Notes: generated from the letters alone by a model not told the origin. Positions 21,251 to 34,026 are shown, counted from the first letter of the stretch. The stretch: DNA of 64,000 nt from Ectobius pallidus (GCA_964059195.1 CAXKWD010000005.1:93571882-93635881), one strand, 5' to 3'. Numbers and translations are program-made.

Positions 21251-23093
21251 ATGAGTGCAGTGAAGAAATCTAAAACGTATCATTTTAATAAGGATTGGGA
21301 GGAAGAATTTTTCTTTTGTATGGTGAAGGATAAGTGCATTTGTGTTATTTGTCGTGCGTCAGTTGCAATACCTAAGCGTGGTAACTTAGAGAGGCATCAT
21401 AAAACGGTTCATAAAAACTATGAAAAGGATTTTCCGCCACAGAGTGAATTAAGAAAACTAAAGGTACGTGATTTGATATCTTGTTTGAAAAAAGAACAAT
21501 CCATGTTCACAAGACCAGTCAAACAATCAAAAGCTGCTACGATCGCGTCATTTAAAATATCTCATATATTGGCGAAACACAAGAAACCATTCGAAGATGG
21601 ATCGGTGGTGAAGGAAGCATTTATTGAAGCGGGTGAGACTTTATTTGGAGATTTTAAAAATAAAACAGAAATCATGTCTGCTATTAGAGAACTTCAGTTA
21701 TCTCGTCCGACTGTCACAAGGCGTATTGAAGTCATGAGCCAGGACATCGCAGATAAACTAAAACATGATATCATGGAATGTACATACTTTTCTTTACAGT
21801 TCGACGAATCCACCGATATGACAGACACTGCCCAGCTGTGTATTTTTATTCGGATGGTATTCAATGACATGTTGGCTAAGGAAGAATTTTTGACAATCAT
21901 ACCTCTGAAGGGGAAGACCCGTGGCGAAGATATATTTGACGTTTTCTTCAATTTTGTAAAAAACTACGAGCTACCAATATATAAATTAGTGTGCATTACA
22001 ACCGATGGAGCACCAGCAATGACTGGAAACAAAAACGGTTTTGTGGCATTGTGTCGAGCTAATGAAGAATTCCCTTCATTTTTTTCATTCCATTGCATTA
22101 TACATCAACAAGTTTTGTGTTCAAAAGTTTTAAACACGGAGGAAATTATGGGCATTGCGACAAAAATTGTGAATTCCATCCGTGCACGTAGCTTGCAACG
22201 GCGGCTCTTTCAGTTGCAGTTGGAAGATAGGGAGTCAGCTGACACACACTGATTTAGTTCTTCACACGGACGTCAGGTGGTTGAGTCGCGGAAAATTCCT
22301 AGAAAGGTTTCAAGAATTATTGCCCGAAATAACAGCTTTTCTAGACGAAAGAGGTGATGACACTCAGATTTTGAAAAACGAAAAATGGCTAAATGATTTG
22401 GCATTTTTGACTGACATCACAATGCACTTAAACACCGTTAACTTGGAGCTTCAAGGTAAAGGAAAAACTATTATTGAGATGATTAGCGCAGTAAACGCAT
22501 TCAAAAGTAAATTGCAACTTATGATAGATCAACTGAAAAGAAAGGATCTGAAACATTTTCCGTCTTTGAAAGCAAGGATTCCTCAGTTGAATTATGATAC
22601 GTATGAGGCTGAATTATCAAATATTTTGGGACAATTCGAAATGCGTTTTCATGATTGCAGTAAATTGGAAAATATAGCATCATTTATGAGTTATCCTTTT
22701 TCATGTAAAAACATTGAGGAATTAGCTACTGAAATAGCCAGTCAGTTTAATATGAACTCATGTTCTGTTGAAAATGAGTTGGTGCAGATTATATCAGATA
22801 TACATCTCAAAGCTACAGCATCTGATACAAATTTCTGGTGTTTTATATCTGAAGATAAATATCCGAATGTAAGGCAAATCGCCCTTCAACTGACGGCATT
22901 TTTTGGGTCAACTTACTTGTGCGAGTCTGCATTTTCTGAAATGAAGATAATTAAGTCAAAATATCGCAATCGACTAACTGACGATCATATGTCATCATGC
23001 TTGCGATTAGCACTCAGTGGTTACGTACCATCTTATGAAAAGTATGCTGAGGACATGCAGTGCCACGCTTCAACATCCAAAGCCACTCCTTAG
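21251..23093 (+). pseudogene. hAT transposase with N-terminal BED-like zinc finger, one frameshift
   Basis: The first frame (333 codons from the ATG at 21251) has a C2H2/BED-like finger: CVIC at residues 31-34 and paired His near 49-54. The RNase-H core follows, with FDEST (Asp ~185) and TTDGAPAMTG (Asp ~252), then the CIIHQ segment. The second frame continues with VRWLSRGKFLERF and ends with the hAT dimerisation region. CESAFS there holds the expected catalytic Glu, and LTDDHMSSCLRLALS follows. The shift is +1 in the ACACACAC run at about 22241-22250. The architecture resembles GTF2IRD2/ZBED/FAM200-type domesticated hAT proteins, but the TIR and TSD context shows a transposon gene. It would cut and paste DNA in the nucleus if repaired. 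Confidence 0.9.
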
Positions 23094-23136
23094 TTAAGTT
23101 TAACACCATATGTAACTCTTTTGTTTTGTAACAACC

Positions 23137-23142
23137 AATAAA
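23137..23142 (+). terminator. Polyadenylation signal AATAAA of the hAT transposase
   Basis: Canonical hexamer 44 bases after the stop codon, inside the element. Confidence 0.6.
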
Positions 23143-23423
23143 CTCGCAATTTTGAATAACTATGAGTTTTTTCATTGATATTGTAGAGAAGAACCTAACT
23201 AAACCTAACCCAAACCTTGACTAAAATAATGTACCTATACTGCGCAGAAAGCTAATATCTATATATGCTACGGTACGCCCTACCTAGGTAGGTAGGGTGT
23301 ATCGTGTATGTACGACAACCCTGCATCACACACACTTGCAGTCTCTCAGAGTCGATCGTAAGTAGTCTAAAAATATTGAGGTAGATCGCCAGCAGTTCAA
23401 GTTTGAGCACCCCTGGTTTAAAT

Positions 23424-23819
23424 CAATGATAACTGAAGATATAAAGATATCTCTGCAATATGAAGGAAAGTCAATTTACCTTGGATATGTTGCGCGCCTA
23501 AATAAAATCAATGCATATACACTTACCTTGAACACTCATATATTATATAGCCAATTGCGTAAAGCAAAATTTATGCATGCATGTAGAGGTTTCTGTAGTA
23601 TCATTAATATAAGACGTGAACAAAGTTTTAAATGTTTTTTACTTATCTTGTCATGGCATAGAGTCCTTCAAAAATAAGTTCTAAAATAATCAACTTACTT
23701 ATGCATAAAAAATAACATAAATATAAACAATTAAGTATTTTACTGTTAAAGAAATGATTCTTCTCTCTTATAAGAATTTCTAGTAAAACAGTGAATTTCA
23801 TCACTGTCATTCCGTGAAC
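23424..23819. other. Unannotated AT-rich stretch
   Basis: Only short open frames; no repeat recognised. Confidence 0.3.
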
Positions 23820-23833
23820 ACTAGCCTCCATAA

Positions 23834-23990
23834 CTAACTAACTCCGTTGCGCTAACATCCCAGAAGGGACAAGGCCTACCACCCGATCGCTACGTCATCT
23901 ACCATAGTTAGACGGCAGGATTGGGGCATGTGGACAGCATGCCGACACCCACGGCCGTTAATGGTGGATTCCATGACCGGAGCCGCTACT
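23834..23990 (-). mobile_element. tRNA-derived SINE, type S2, 5'-truncated
   Basis: It matches the distal half of 12977-13290 (GACAAGGCCTACCACCCGA, ATGCCGACACCCA, CATGACCGGAGCCGCTAC in plus orientation) but lacks the tRNA head. A perfect 14 bp TSD, ACTAGCCTCCATAA, lies at 23820-23833 and 23991-24004. So the truncation happened at insertion, as expected for target-primed reverse transcription. The element's 3' tail contains a TAGTTAGTTAG-like repeat. Confidence 0.85.
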
Positions 23991-24004
23991 ACTAGCCTCC
24001 ATAA

Positions 24005-24619
24005 GAAAATATATTTTATTTTTATTGAATATCCAAAATTGGAATAAACCCTATTTCACCCGAAGGTATATTAGGGTTAGAGATAATGAAAAAATTAGTT
24101 CTTGAATGATTTTAAGAAATAAGAATTCTCATTGGAGTTCTTTGCAAAAAGGGATTAAAACTTAGATATGCCTATTATTATTTAAGAGCAAATATACGGT
24201 ATTTATACAATAATTCAATAGTAATAGTTATTTATGATACAAGTAGCGAAAACTAGATTTTCTATGTTCGCGAAACGAGCCCGTAAGGGGGTGTGTAGCA
24301 ATCCTATGAGCAAGCTAAAGCCATTTTACCATGTGTATCATACTATATTTTTTAGTCATCCGTTAATATTTGTGAAATACTAATTTTATTGCGTGCCGTG
24401 CAGCAATATTAGGAACTTCCAGCCGTCCTGCCACCTAGTATGCACTTGCGCAGACAGAGGGTATTGATTTTCTGCTGCATGGTGAGCCATTTTAGGCTCA
24501 GAGTAGGCTACTTTAGGCTCAGAGTAGGCTCTAAGGCCTAAAGAAGCCCTTTAAGTCGTCATGTCTGGCCTATGTGGATTTCGGCATAGTTTATGGAAAA
24601 TAATATTTATAGTTATCAA
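24005..24619. other. Unannotated stretch with a 23 bp tandem duplication
   Basis: A TTTAGGCTCAGAGTAGGCT unit is present twice at about 24492-24532. No gene or element boundary is recognised. Confidence 0.35.
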
Positions 24620-24623
24620 AGGA

Positions 24624-25281
24624 GGGTCATTCCATATGAAGTGGTCCAAGGGCAGTTGCTTGACCATTAAAAAAGAAAATTATATTTTTTCTCTTATTTC
24701 TCTTATGTTTTAGGAGTTCAAAACCATGATTTTCATAATTTTATCTTCACCGGTTTAGATGTGGCGGCCATTTGTGTTCCAGCCTGTGATTGCGAGCATT
24801 TACAAAAAAAATCATAACTCTAAAAATACTTGTCCTAGAAGAATGAAACAAAAACCATTTTGTTGATTATAACTTAAGCTAATGGAATGCTTCTCTTACG
24901 TTTTTCTCTCTCTCTTACCTTTCTATGAGAAAATGACAAGCAAAACAAAGCATCAAAACTGGTGAAATCTTACTTTTTGTAATTTTTTTTTTCTAAGGGA
25001 AGGAGTGTTATAAACAGCTTGAGTATTTTTTATAAGAAAGGTGTATAGTTATAGTGTTAACATAATTAAATATCAGAACCTATACTTGTATGCTTTAATT
25101 TTTAAAAATTTTCAAAATCTGGTTTTTTTCAAAATTTTCCAACTTTGGCCTTTTATAACTCTTATGGGACTGGAGATAAAAATTTGAAATTTACACTACT
25201 TACAGTGCTATTAGGTATGTATATGGCAAATAAAAAATTATCTTGTATATTACACAAGTAAAAAAGTTATGAACTCTCAAA
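24624..25281 (+). repeat. Left long terminal inverted repeat
   Basis: Landmarks shared with the right arm in complement: CATCTAAACCGGTGAAG, TTTTCTCATAGAAAGGTAAG, TATACTTGTATGCTTTAATT and CTCCAGTCCCATAAGAGTTA (some listed in the right-arm orientation). AT-rich with no coding. Confidence 0.9.
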
Positions 25282-25784
25282 GGTCTGGTAAAATTCGCTA
25301 AAAGCAGTAATGTTGTTGAGTCAGTAGTTAAGTGAAGAATGGTCTAATTATGTAATTTTAATACAGTATGTAAGTGCTGAACATTTTTAAGACTTATTGA
25401 AATCATAAATATAAATTAATTTCCATACAAAAAAAAAATTATTAGCACTGAACAATTTAAATACCGAAAAAATAAATTCTGTAAGCTCCAGTCTTTGATA
25501 CTTTCATTTTAACGGTAATTAACATTAGGCCTATTTAAGAATCTAAAGCAATTAGTGAAGTATAATTAGCAATAGCTCAAGTTGCAGCATACAAAGTTCC
25601 TGTTACATCATCCATTGCCCCCACCAGCCAATCTGCTAGGCTTGAGTACACACTCAGTAACTCACAAGCTTGTGAAGAGGCAGTAGTTATTTCATGATAG
25701 GCCTCTTGAAAAACTAATTAGGCTGTGTTGTGTATTGCAGTTTAGTCAAACAATCTATGATAAGGACTGTTTTATTTGTTTACA

Positions 25785-28241
25785 ATGGAAGGTGTGTGTT
25801 CTATTGGAAAATATTTAAATGAAGAATGCCATGAAGATGTTTATGGGGAATCAACTAAGGAAATAATGAAGGTTAGTGAACTTGATGAAAGTAGTCAGCA
25901 ATTGCTTAGACTGCGAGTATGTAATGGAGTAGACACTACATGCAAGTATCATGAAAAGAAGTATTTGGATAAATTCCAACACATTTTTGGTAAAAAATGC
26001 TGTGATCCTTTAAAAATCCACAAAAGAGTTATAAAGCAAGGTTTGAGAGAAGTTCTTGTTGACCATGTTTCTAAAAATACCACAGTAAATCTAATACCAG
26101 GCAAATCTTTATGTACAAATTGTTTTTCAAAGATACTTATTCATGATCAAGATAATGATTTTGACCAGTGTATTGAAAATGACTCATTTCAACCACCTGA
26201 AGAAACCATCCAACAGGTAGATGCTGCATGCAGTAGCCTGGGTTTATCCCCAGCTTCTAAGATTAGAAAGTTAAGTAATGAAAAAAGAGCAGTTGCTCTT
26301 CAATCTAAAGTTCAAAGAATGTCTTCAAAAATTAAAAGAAACCTTGAAATTGGATTTGGTGAAAGTGTTCAAGATGGAAGTAAAGACTGCATTACTGATG
26401 AAACGCTTGCTGAAGCATATAGTAAGCTTATTGCTGAGCTCAAGGAAAAATGTAATATTTCTTCCAAAGAAGAAAAAATAAAAATCATAAGTTTGTTACC
26501 CAGGAATTGGCCCCGGCGGAAAATAGCAACAGAATTTGGTGTAACATATCTGAGAGATTAATTAAGATAACCAAAGAATTAGTTAAAGAGCAGGGAGTTT
26601 TACCTGAACTGGGCAAAAGAGAAGTATCAGGAATAAGTAATGAGACAGTAAAAGCAGTAATTCAGTTTTATGAAGATGACAATAACAGTAGACTGTGTCC
26701 AGGGAAAATAGACTGTGTCAGTGTAAGGATTAATGGTGTGAAAACTCATAAGCAGACCTAAATTAATTATTTGTGTCTTTTAAAGAGGAAAGTCCAGATC
26801 ATAAAATTGGCCGCTCAAAGTTTTGTGAATTGCGACCAAAGTGGTGCATTCTTGCAGGGTCGTCTGCTGTTACCATCAAAATATAAAGCTCATGATCGAT
26901 GGAGCTAAGCTAGCCGTTGACTATAAGGACCTGATAGATCTAATTGTTTGTGATAGTGAAAACTACAACTGCATGATGGGTGATTGTGAGCGCTGTCCAG
27001 ACAAACAAGCCTTAATAGATATGTTTGCTTCATCACAAGAATATGACTTAGTTCCTGATGAAGTCTGCTACAAAAAATGGGTCACAGTTGACAGAGCTGA
27101 CATGACAACAGTGGTGCAGCAGAAAGATGAGTTCTTTGAATGCCTGGTCGATAACATTGAATCTCTGAAATCACATAATTTTGGCAAAAACCCAGGGAAA
27201 GTGGTTCAAAGAAAAAAAGAAAGCTTAATGGATAATGAATGTTTGGTTATAGCTGATTTCTCTGAAAATTTCTCATTTGTAATCCAAGATGAGATTCAGA
27301 GTTTTCATTGGGTCAATAAGCAGGTAACAGTGCATCCATTTGTATTTTACTTCAAAGAAAACAACGAAGTTAAACATTCATCCATTTGTGTTCTTAGTGA
27401 TCATTTGCAGCATGACACTGCATCTGTACATACATTCCAAAAGAAATTAATTGTAGAAATCAAGAATTCTGTTCCTAATGTTAATAAAGTAATTTATTTC
27501 ACTGATGGTGCTTCCAGTCAGTATAAAAATAAGAAAAACTTTGCCAACATTTGTTGCCACAAAATAGACTTTGGATTGGAAGCTGAGTGGCATTTCTTTG
27601 CATCTTCACATGGCAAGAATTCGTGTGATGGGATTGGAGGGACAACAAAGAGAGAGGTTACGAAAGCCAGTTTGCAGAGACCATTTGGAAAACAAATCCT
27701 TGACATTGATGATATGTATGCGTTCTGTTCAGAGAAGCTGACTGGAATAAAGTGCATCCTGGTACGGAAAGAAGAAGTAGAAAGAAATGCAGATATTCTT
27801 GAGGAGCGATTCAGTATTTGCCAAAGAGTTCAAGGTACAAGGAGTTTCCACAAGTTTGTTCCAGCTTCTGATGGTATTATAAGATGCTCAAAAGTTTCTA
27901 ACTCAAATATATTTGAAGACCACTCTGTTTTCAAGATCGCACCTTTGATATTAAAAAAAAATGACCTGATTGCATGTGTTTATGAGGAGCAGTGGTGGCT
28001 CGGAGAAGTACTCGAATTGAGTCTACAGAATAATGACATTTATGTTCATTTCTTTCATCCTGCGGAACCAAAAACTTCATTTAAGAAATCAGATACAGAC
28101 AAAGTGTGGGTTCCCATAAAGAATGTTCTGAGGAAGCTGACACCTCTAGAGATGACAACAGCAACTGGCCGCTCGCATTCAATTTCAAGACAACTGTGTG
28201 AAGACATTTCTCTACTCTTAGTGAACAGAAGTCACAAGTAA
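25785..28241 (+). pseudogene. Transposase of the long-TIR transposon, broken by at least three frameshifts
   Basis: The start is taken at the ATG at 25785 (ACAATGG). The first part (to about 26545) is a Cys-containing N-terminal region, with KCCDP near residue 72, CTNC near 109-112 and a helical, charged second half. Coding then moves frame near 26545, again near 26760-26780 and again near 26870. In the last frame (26841-28241) are IADFSEN, YFTDGASSQYKN and AEWHFFASSHGKNSCDG. I read these as the RNase-H-like catalytic core, with candidate acidic residues in each motif. A C-terminal WWLGEV...WVP stretch resembles a Tudor/SH3-like fold. Similar proteins occur widely as uncharacterised animal genes. 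Inactive as it stands. Confidence 0.8.
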
Positions 28242-28540
28242 TGGTAAGAAAAACATAATGTATTTAAAGCCTACATAAAACATATTTTTGAGGTAGTAAT
28301 TTTAAGGTAATGCCTTTAATATAAATTCCAAAGCTTATTTCTTATATATTTAAAGTTACTGGAAAAACAGTATGATGTGTAAAAACAAATGGAAGGACAT
28401 ACTTTGCATTTTTATTTTATGGTTTTATAAAAACTTATTGTAAACCACTGGAAAATCGTTGAAATATAGAAACAAACCTTTTATAATACTTCTGTTAAGG
28501 GTCTGAAATATTAGCGCTCTTAAAAATTGTTTTCATGGTT

Positions 28541-29218
28541 TTTGAGAATTCATAATTTTTTTACCAGTGCAATATACAATATAATTTTTTATTTGCCATA
28601 TACATACCTAAAAGCACTGTAAGTGGTGTAAATTTCAAATTTTTATCTCCAGTCCCATAAGAGTTATAAAAGGCCAAAGTTGGAAAATTTTGAAAAAAAC
28701 CAGATTTTGAAAATTTGTAAAAATTAAAGCATACAAGTATAGGTTCTGATATTAATTATGTTAACACTATAACTATACACCTTTCTAAAAAAAAATACTC
28801 AAGCTGTATATAACACTCCTTCCCTTAGAAAAAAAATTACAAAAAGTAAAATTTCACCAGTTTTGATGCTTTGTTTTGCTTGTCATTTTCTCATAGAAAG
28901 GTAAGAGATAGGGAAAAACGTAAGAGAACCATTCCATTAGCTTAAGTTATAATCAACAAAATGGTTTTTGTTTCATCCTTCTAGAACAAGTATTTTCAGA
29001 GTTATGATTTTTTTTGTAAATGCTCGCAATCACAAAAAAACGTGTTCAAGCTGGAACAAAAATGGCCGCCACATCTAAACCGGTGAAGTTAAAATTTTGA
29101 AAAAAATGGGTTTCAACTCCTAAGACATAAGAGAAACAACATAAAAAATTTAACTTTTTTAAAAAATTGCTCAGCAACTAACCTTGCTTTATTTGGACCG
29201 TTTTGTATGGATTGACCC
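28541..29218 (-). repeat. Right long terminal inverted repeat
   Basis: Complement of 24624-25281, slightly longer through small insertions. Divergence between the arms shows they have mutated independently since insertion. Confidence 0.9.
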
Positions 29219-29222
29219 AGGA

Positions 29223-31186
29223 ATATTATGAAGATGAGACCTTGGCTTCCTATTATTACGTCAACATTGTTGGTTTTTGCATAGCATGTTATTTCCTGTC
29301 TTCTGATTGATTATTTATTAGCGTATTAAAGAAGAGTTTGATAATATGTAACAAAACACCATCTAGTTTGTTACTAGGAAGAATGTGTAGTTAATCATGA
29401 TAGGCTGTATGCATTTGGATGCTGAGGGGTGCGGTGTGTTTTTTTTCATCTATATTATCAGATTTCCCGCTAGGCTCTTGGTCATTTGCTGGTTGGAAGT
29501 GGCAGTGTCCACGTCGATTTGTGTCTTAGTTTTGTGATGTGATTTTGGCGTTTGACGATGGGTCCGCCTTCGTAAGGTATTTATGGCGGGAGTGGGTTCT
29601 CTTCTCTCAGGTATGTGATTAGTTTATTTTAATTATCAATGTAAGTGATTTTATTTTATATTGTGTTTTGTCTGTGATGGCATCCTGGCGCGGGTCCGCC
29701 ATCTTGTTTCCCGCCCGTCTGATTTTCAATTCTTTGGGAGTGTATTTATTTGTTTTTTTTTTATTGCTGAGTCCGTCTGTTATGTAGTTGTGCCCCTTTC
29801 CACGTAATTTTATTAATTATTTTAATTCTATTCGGTCCCCTGTGCTTACCTGAGAGAATGACCCATTATCCTTTGCGCTTTGTTTTGATGTCTCATATTA
29901 GTTACATTTCCGGTTTAGCCAGCAATGACCCATCTTCAAGTCAATGGGCGGCATTTGAAGATGTCTTCGGATTTTGTTTTTAAGTTTTAAATTATCTGGC
30001 CGCCTTGAGGAGGAGCGACCTTTCATTTGTATGTATGTTATATGAGCTAGGGTTACCTGTATTTAATTGTAGATATTACTTTAAATTCTGGAACGTTGAT
30101 CCTTCAGATCGAATTCTTTTACTTTCAGGTATTTTTAGTATGCAGTACTATTCTGTCAGAATGTGTATGGGTTATGATTATGCTTTGTAAACTTAGCAAA
30201 TTATTAAAATTGTTTTTCTAAAGAGATATATTAACTTCAAGAATTTCGATGTTACTCAAGAAGCAGCAAGATTATAAATTTGTAATAATTGTTTGGATTC
30301 TTTCTCTTTGTCACACATGCCCAAAATTTAGTATGACTTATTTTAGAGAATACAGCACGTCTTCCACAGTTTATGTTTGTGTTCCTTTCCCCTTGGCGCA
30401 AAGGCTGTTTAAATTAATTTTAACTGGCCTTTGGGCCAGTTGCGCCTAGTCCCGTACTTTAAAGGAGTGTTTTCAGGTCCCCTAGTTACCAAGTCCCTCA
30501 AACCCCGGTGCAATGGCTGCCAACATATCATGGGATGGAGTGGACAACGCCCTTCAGCCACCAAGTGACTAGTTTTGCGACAACCGTGAGAAATTCAATA
30601 TTTAAAAAGGCGTAACGAACTTCAACATTATCAATTTTTATCAAGCTGAGTATTTTTAATATTCATATGCAAATATTTTTAAATTCAGTAAGAATTATCG
30701 GTGAAACTGAATCCATATTTGGTTAGCCTGGAATGTTATAATTTTATACCACTCAGTGGCATGATTTTCTCCTTTTAATTAATATCATCTACCATTAAAA
30801 GAGCTCTTTTTTTACCTTCGACTGTCTAAAAAGTATTTTAAAGTATTATCTAAGGATTGTCTACGTTATATTATAGTACTGCCCTTATAGGTCGTCTCCA
30901 GTGGTTTAACGTTGTTGATCACGGATCTTCATAGGTTCAATTTGGGAAGCATCAGTTCCATGGAAGAACTATTTGATAGGACTAGCAATTTGGCCAGGAA
31001 ACAATATCGGACACGATAGATTGCACAATGGCCATACGCCTCACCACCCTACCATGAGTTAATGAAGACGCAATGTTGGACTTTACCTCCGAGGTTTGTT
31101 TTAGTTTATTGAAAAGCTATCATAGACCGGACCCTGAAAATAAAAGCAACTTAGGATGACGATCATGAAGTGTTTATAAGTTAATT
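29223..31186. other. Long unclassified stretch, GC-richer in places
   Basis: Positions 29470-29760 and 30400-30580 are GC-richer than the window average and could be a retroelement leader, but no open frame above 66 codons, LTR pair or RT motif was found. A weak tRNA-like head (AGTGGTTTAACG ... AGGTTCAATTT) occurs at about 30890-30950. Confidence 0.3.
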
Positions 31187-31427
31187 GGTTCAGTAGGCCT
31201 ATGCTTAAAGGCAGTGCTTCTCAAAATGTGATAACGGTACCTCTGAAGGTATTTGCAGGACTTTTAGGGAGTATGGTAGTATTTTAAAAGAATAAATTAA
31301 GTTAAAGAATAATATAATTGGCCCAGTAGGCCTGTGCATAGATGCAGTGCTTCTCAAAATGTGATTGCGTAACGATATCCTTGGAGGTATTTGCAGGACT
31401 TTTAGGGATTACAGTAGTATTTTATAG
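31187..31427 (+). repeat. Tandem duplicate of a hAT-like 5' end
   Basis: Two copies (from 31187 and from 31319, period 132) each carry CAGTGCTTCTCAAAATGTGA followed by a decayed GGTA(C)CTCTGAAGGTATTTGCAGGACTTTTAGGG. This resembles the left terminus of Charlie/Buster hAT elements. No right terminus or coding follows, so it is a duplicated fragment. Confidence 0.55.
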
Positions 31428-33709
31428 ATTACAGTAGTATTTTATATATCCGTAGAATAAGATATCCGGTAAAATGAAATAACCAAGCATTACAGGTTTT
31501 TCTTAGGAGTCACTACCAAAGAAACTGATTCGGTACATGATCTAATCTAACATCGTTAAAGCTAATTATTATTTGCTGACCACCACATAGACCGCCATCA
31601 AGTTTCAGCCCTTGCCTGCACCATGTGACCCAACGACTTCCTTTCCCTGAGCAGTCGATGCTGTGAACACGCATTATTTCATAGGGCCATTTTAGGTAAT
31701 TTTATGTGAACTTCTTAGCGATTTTATTTATAATTACAATACTCCAAGAAATAGATGTAGTAACATGGACTCTCCAAACATTCTCATATTTTCAAACACA
31801 GATAAACTTTGTGCTCAGACTCTGATTTTGAATAGGTTTGTTTGGAAGGATGTTTGACAAAACAGTGCTATGCATTTAGAAACAATCTTGTTCACTTTTG
31901 CCTAATGAGGTTAATGTTATCTTTGTTCGCTTGTACCAACATTTTCTCTACGTTAAGTACCTGATCAAACTCTTTCAGATACCGGCGGGTTATATTTTGT
32001 GGACCTCTGATGTAGACTAACAGTAAATAACTTGTTAATTTAAATGTATCTACAGTACAGCATAGGACGCGCTGCTATAGCTTCATAAAAAATGTGATAA
32101 GATTACATCAGCACTAATTCCATTAGGCTACATTCCAAAATACGGTTTGAAACAACGTTATAGGCTATAAAATTCAGAAGTTCTTAACCATATCTCCTAA
32201 TGGATATTAATTGAAGCAACATTTTTTACTAAAATTATATGCTTCATCTTCTAATTTGGAGGTTTCACGCAGGAAATACGCTTCCCAGGTTTCTAATAAA
32301 AATATTTAAAATCTTATATCAGCACATCTGCAAACCCACACAAAAATACAGTACTCATGCCGAAGTTATACAAGAGACCAGAACAAAAACCACATGCTAT
32401 AAATACCTGAATACTAAGCTTATGGAGTGTGATTTGGGAAGTTGTAGTCTTCGGAGATTCCATTTTAATATGCTTTTGAGGAACAGAACTACTAATTTTG
32501 ATCCACGCCGAAAATGAAGAGCGATCTCTTAGCAACAAAATTCTTTGATGGCGTACAAGAATTTATTAATATCTTGGCAACATGTACATAGGCCCTAACT
32601 TTTTTTTAAAAATGCATTTCTCTATGTGGGAAAAATTTACTAAGTGCTATTGACTGGCTTGAATCTGGAAATAACAGTTGGTTTGCTTTGTTTTAATCAA
32701 TTCTCTTTCAGAATATCAATATTCAGATTCCTGGGAAGAGAATGAAAAATAAATTCGCTGTATGAACGAAAAATAAGTTTCCAAGGTTTTCTCTATGTTT
32801 CTTCAGGACTTAACTGGTTTGATAGAAATATCCCATAGGCTACTTATGATCATTTTATTAAGACTTAATTATTCGCAACAACATCCAAAAAGTTTAAGCA
32901 CATTTATTTAGGAATTATTTAACGAAAGCGATGGAGCTTTATAATTTTTAAGAGAATCGTTTCATTTAAAGTACAGTATTTATTTTGCTCTAACTGGACT
33001 TTTTTTTATTTTGTTTGCTGTATTGGGTTTGATCCTGAAAATCTTTCTCGAATTTTCAGTTTGAAATGTCTTAAATAAAAAAATACAATTATCAGGAAAA
33101 TGCCTTCGTGTTATGTCTGTGAACAGCTTAGCTCGACAACGAACAATCATATAAAATGAAATTTTACATTTGCGTTACAACTTTTCTGGAGATAGAATAT
33201 AAAGAATGGCAATAATTTAATGAACGAAATTTATTTTGGAATTTACTTTCGAAAATTCGTTTAAAGCTTTTACGCAAGGTAGCCTATATATATACTAAGA
33301 GCTAAATCTTTTATTTGAAACAGTTTATGTTTAAAAAATCTGAAGGACATTTATAAGTCAGTCATCCTTTAAAAAACTCAGTCCTTCATTTAGAACAAAT
33401 AGGCTTATGTATACCTTTCGTGAGGCTAAGAAAACGCACACTTCCTGCAATACGGCCATTTATTCTATATTACAATTGAAATGAGCAAGTTGTATTGCCC
33501 ATGCATAGGGTTCAGAAAGTTATATGAGTGAATCACATACTTTCTTTTGGGATTTCTCCTTGCAATATAGCCATCAACAATGGGAGAAATTATAAAGGGA
33601 AGACTGGGAAAAGAAGTCTAATGTGATTTACCAAGGACTTTGGCTATTAGCTTGTCAACTTCAACGCTAAGTATTGAACTTGCTAAATGCAGTTTCTTAA
33701 AAACGAGAT
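31428..33709. other. Long AT-rich stretch without a recognisable gene
   Basis: Open frames do not exceed 92 codons and show no domain character. A short duplication of a TAGATTACAGTAGTATTTTAT unit at about 31408-31448 is the only repeat seen. Confidence 0.3.
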
Positions 33710-33832
33710 CATCGGCGCCGACTTTGGGGAGGCAATGTAATTTCTACACCGACATTATTTTTTTTTATCATACCTATGTATAACTAAAAATCCAATTCTT
33801 GCCCCCGAAATATTTTTAAGTCGGCGCCTCTG
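33710..33832. mobile_element. 123 bp MITE with 8 bp TSD (hAT-like)
   Basis: The ends CATCGGCGCCGACTT and, in complement, CAGAGGCGCCGACTT are near-perfect TIRs; GGGGAGGCAA and its partner TTGCCCCC continue the pairing. The TSD AACGAGAT is perfect (33702-33709, 33833-33840) but lacks the T at position 2 usual for hAT. No coding. Confidence 0.8.
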
Positions 33833-34026
33833 AACGAGATTGTTATCGGATACACGTCATGAAATGACAATGTAGTAGACTACTAGATGACAAACATTTC
33901 TCATTTTCTTCCCTCAGATGACGTTTCAAATTCATAGGCGTAGCTAATTGTTCCTTTTGAGTAAAGAATATACAGTTGTATTTGTGAAGACTGCAAGGAA
34001 CTTAAAATAACCATGAAATGTAGATA

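Larger units (their letters stand above)
20865..23415 (+). mobile_element. hAT transposon (Buster/Charlie-like), nearly complete
   Basis: The TIRs are CAGGGGTGCTCAAA at the left and its complement at the right. A perfect 8 bp TSD, GTTTAAAT, lies at 20857-20864 and 23416-23423 and fits nTnnnnAn. Next to the left TIR is a GATCGCGATC palindrome; the right end carries related GATCG motifs. The 2551 bp length, one transposase gene and an AATAAA at 23137-23142 are those of an autonomous hAT. Only one frameshift separates it from coding integrity, so it is a young insertion by comparison with its neighbours. Confidence 0.95.
24624..29218 (+). mobile_element. DNA transposon with ~660 bp terminal inverted repeats (possibly Sola-like)
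   Basis: The left arm (24624-25281) and right arm (28541-29218) are complementary along almost their whole length, with scattered differences. Both begin GGGTCA(T/A)TCCATA. A 4 bp direct repeat, AGGA, flanks the element (24620-24623 and 29219-29222). Between the arms lies one long transposase gene broken into frames. Four-base TSDs, long TIRs and this protein type suggest the Sola superfamily to me, but I could not compare with reference elements. A large foldback element from another superfamily remains possible. Confidence 0.85.

Noticed and set aside
29430..30580. LTR or LINE leader in the GC-richer region
   Set aside because: No paired LTRs, primer-binding site, polypurine tract or RT motif found.
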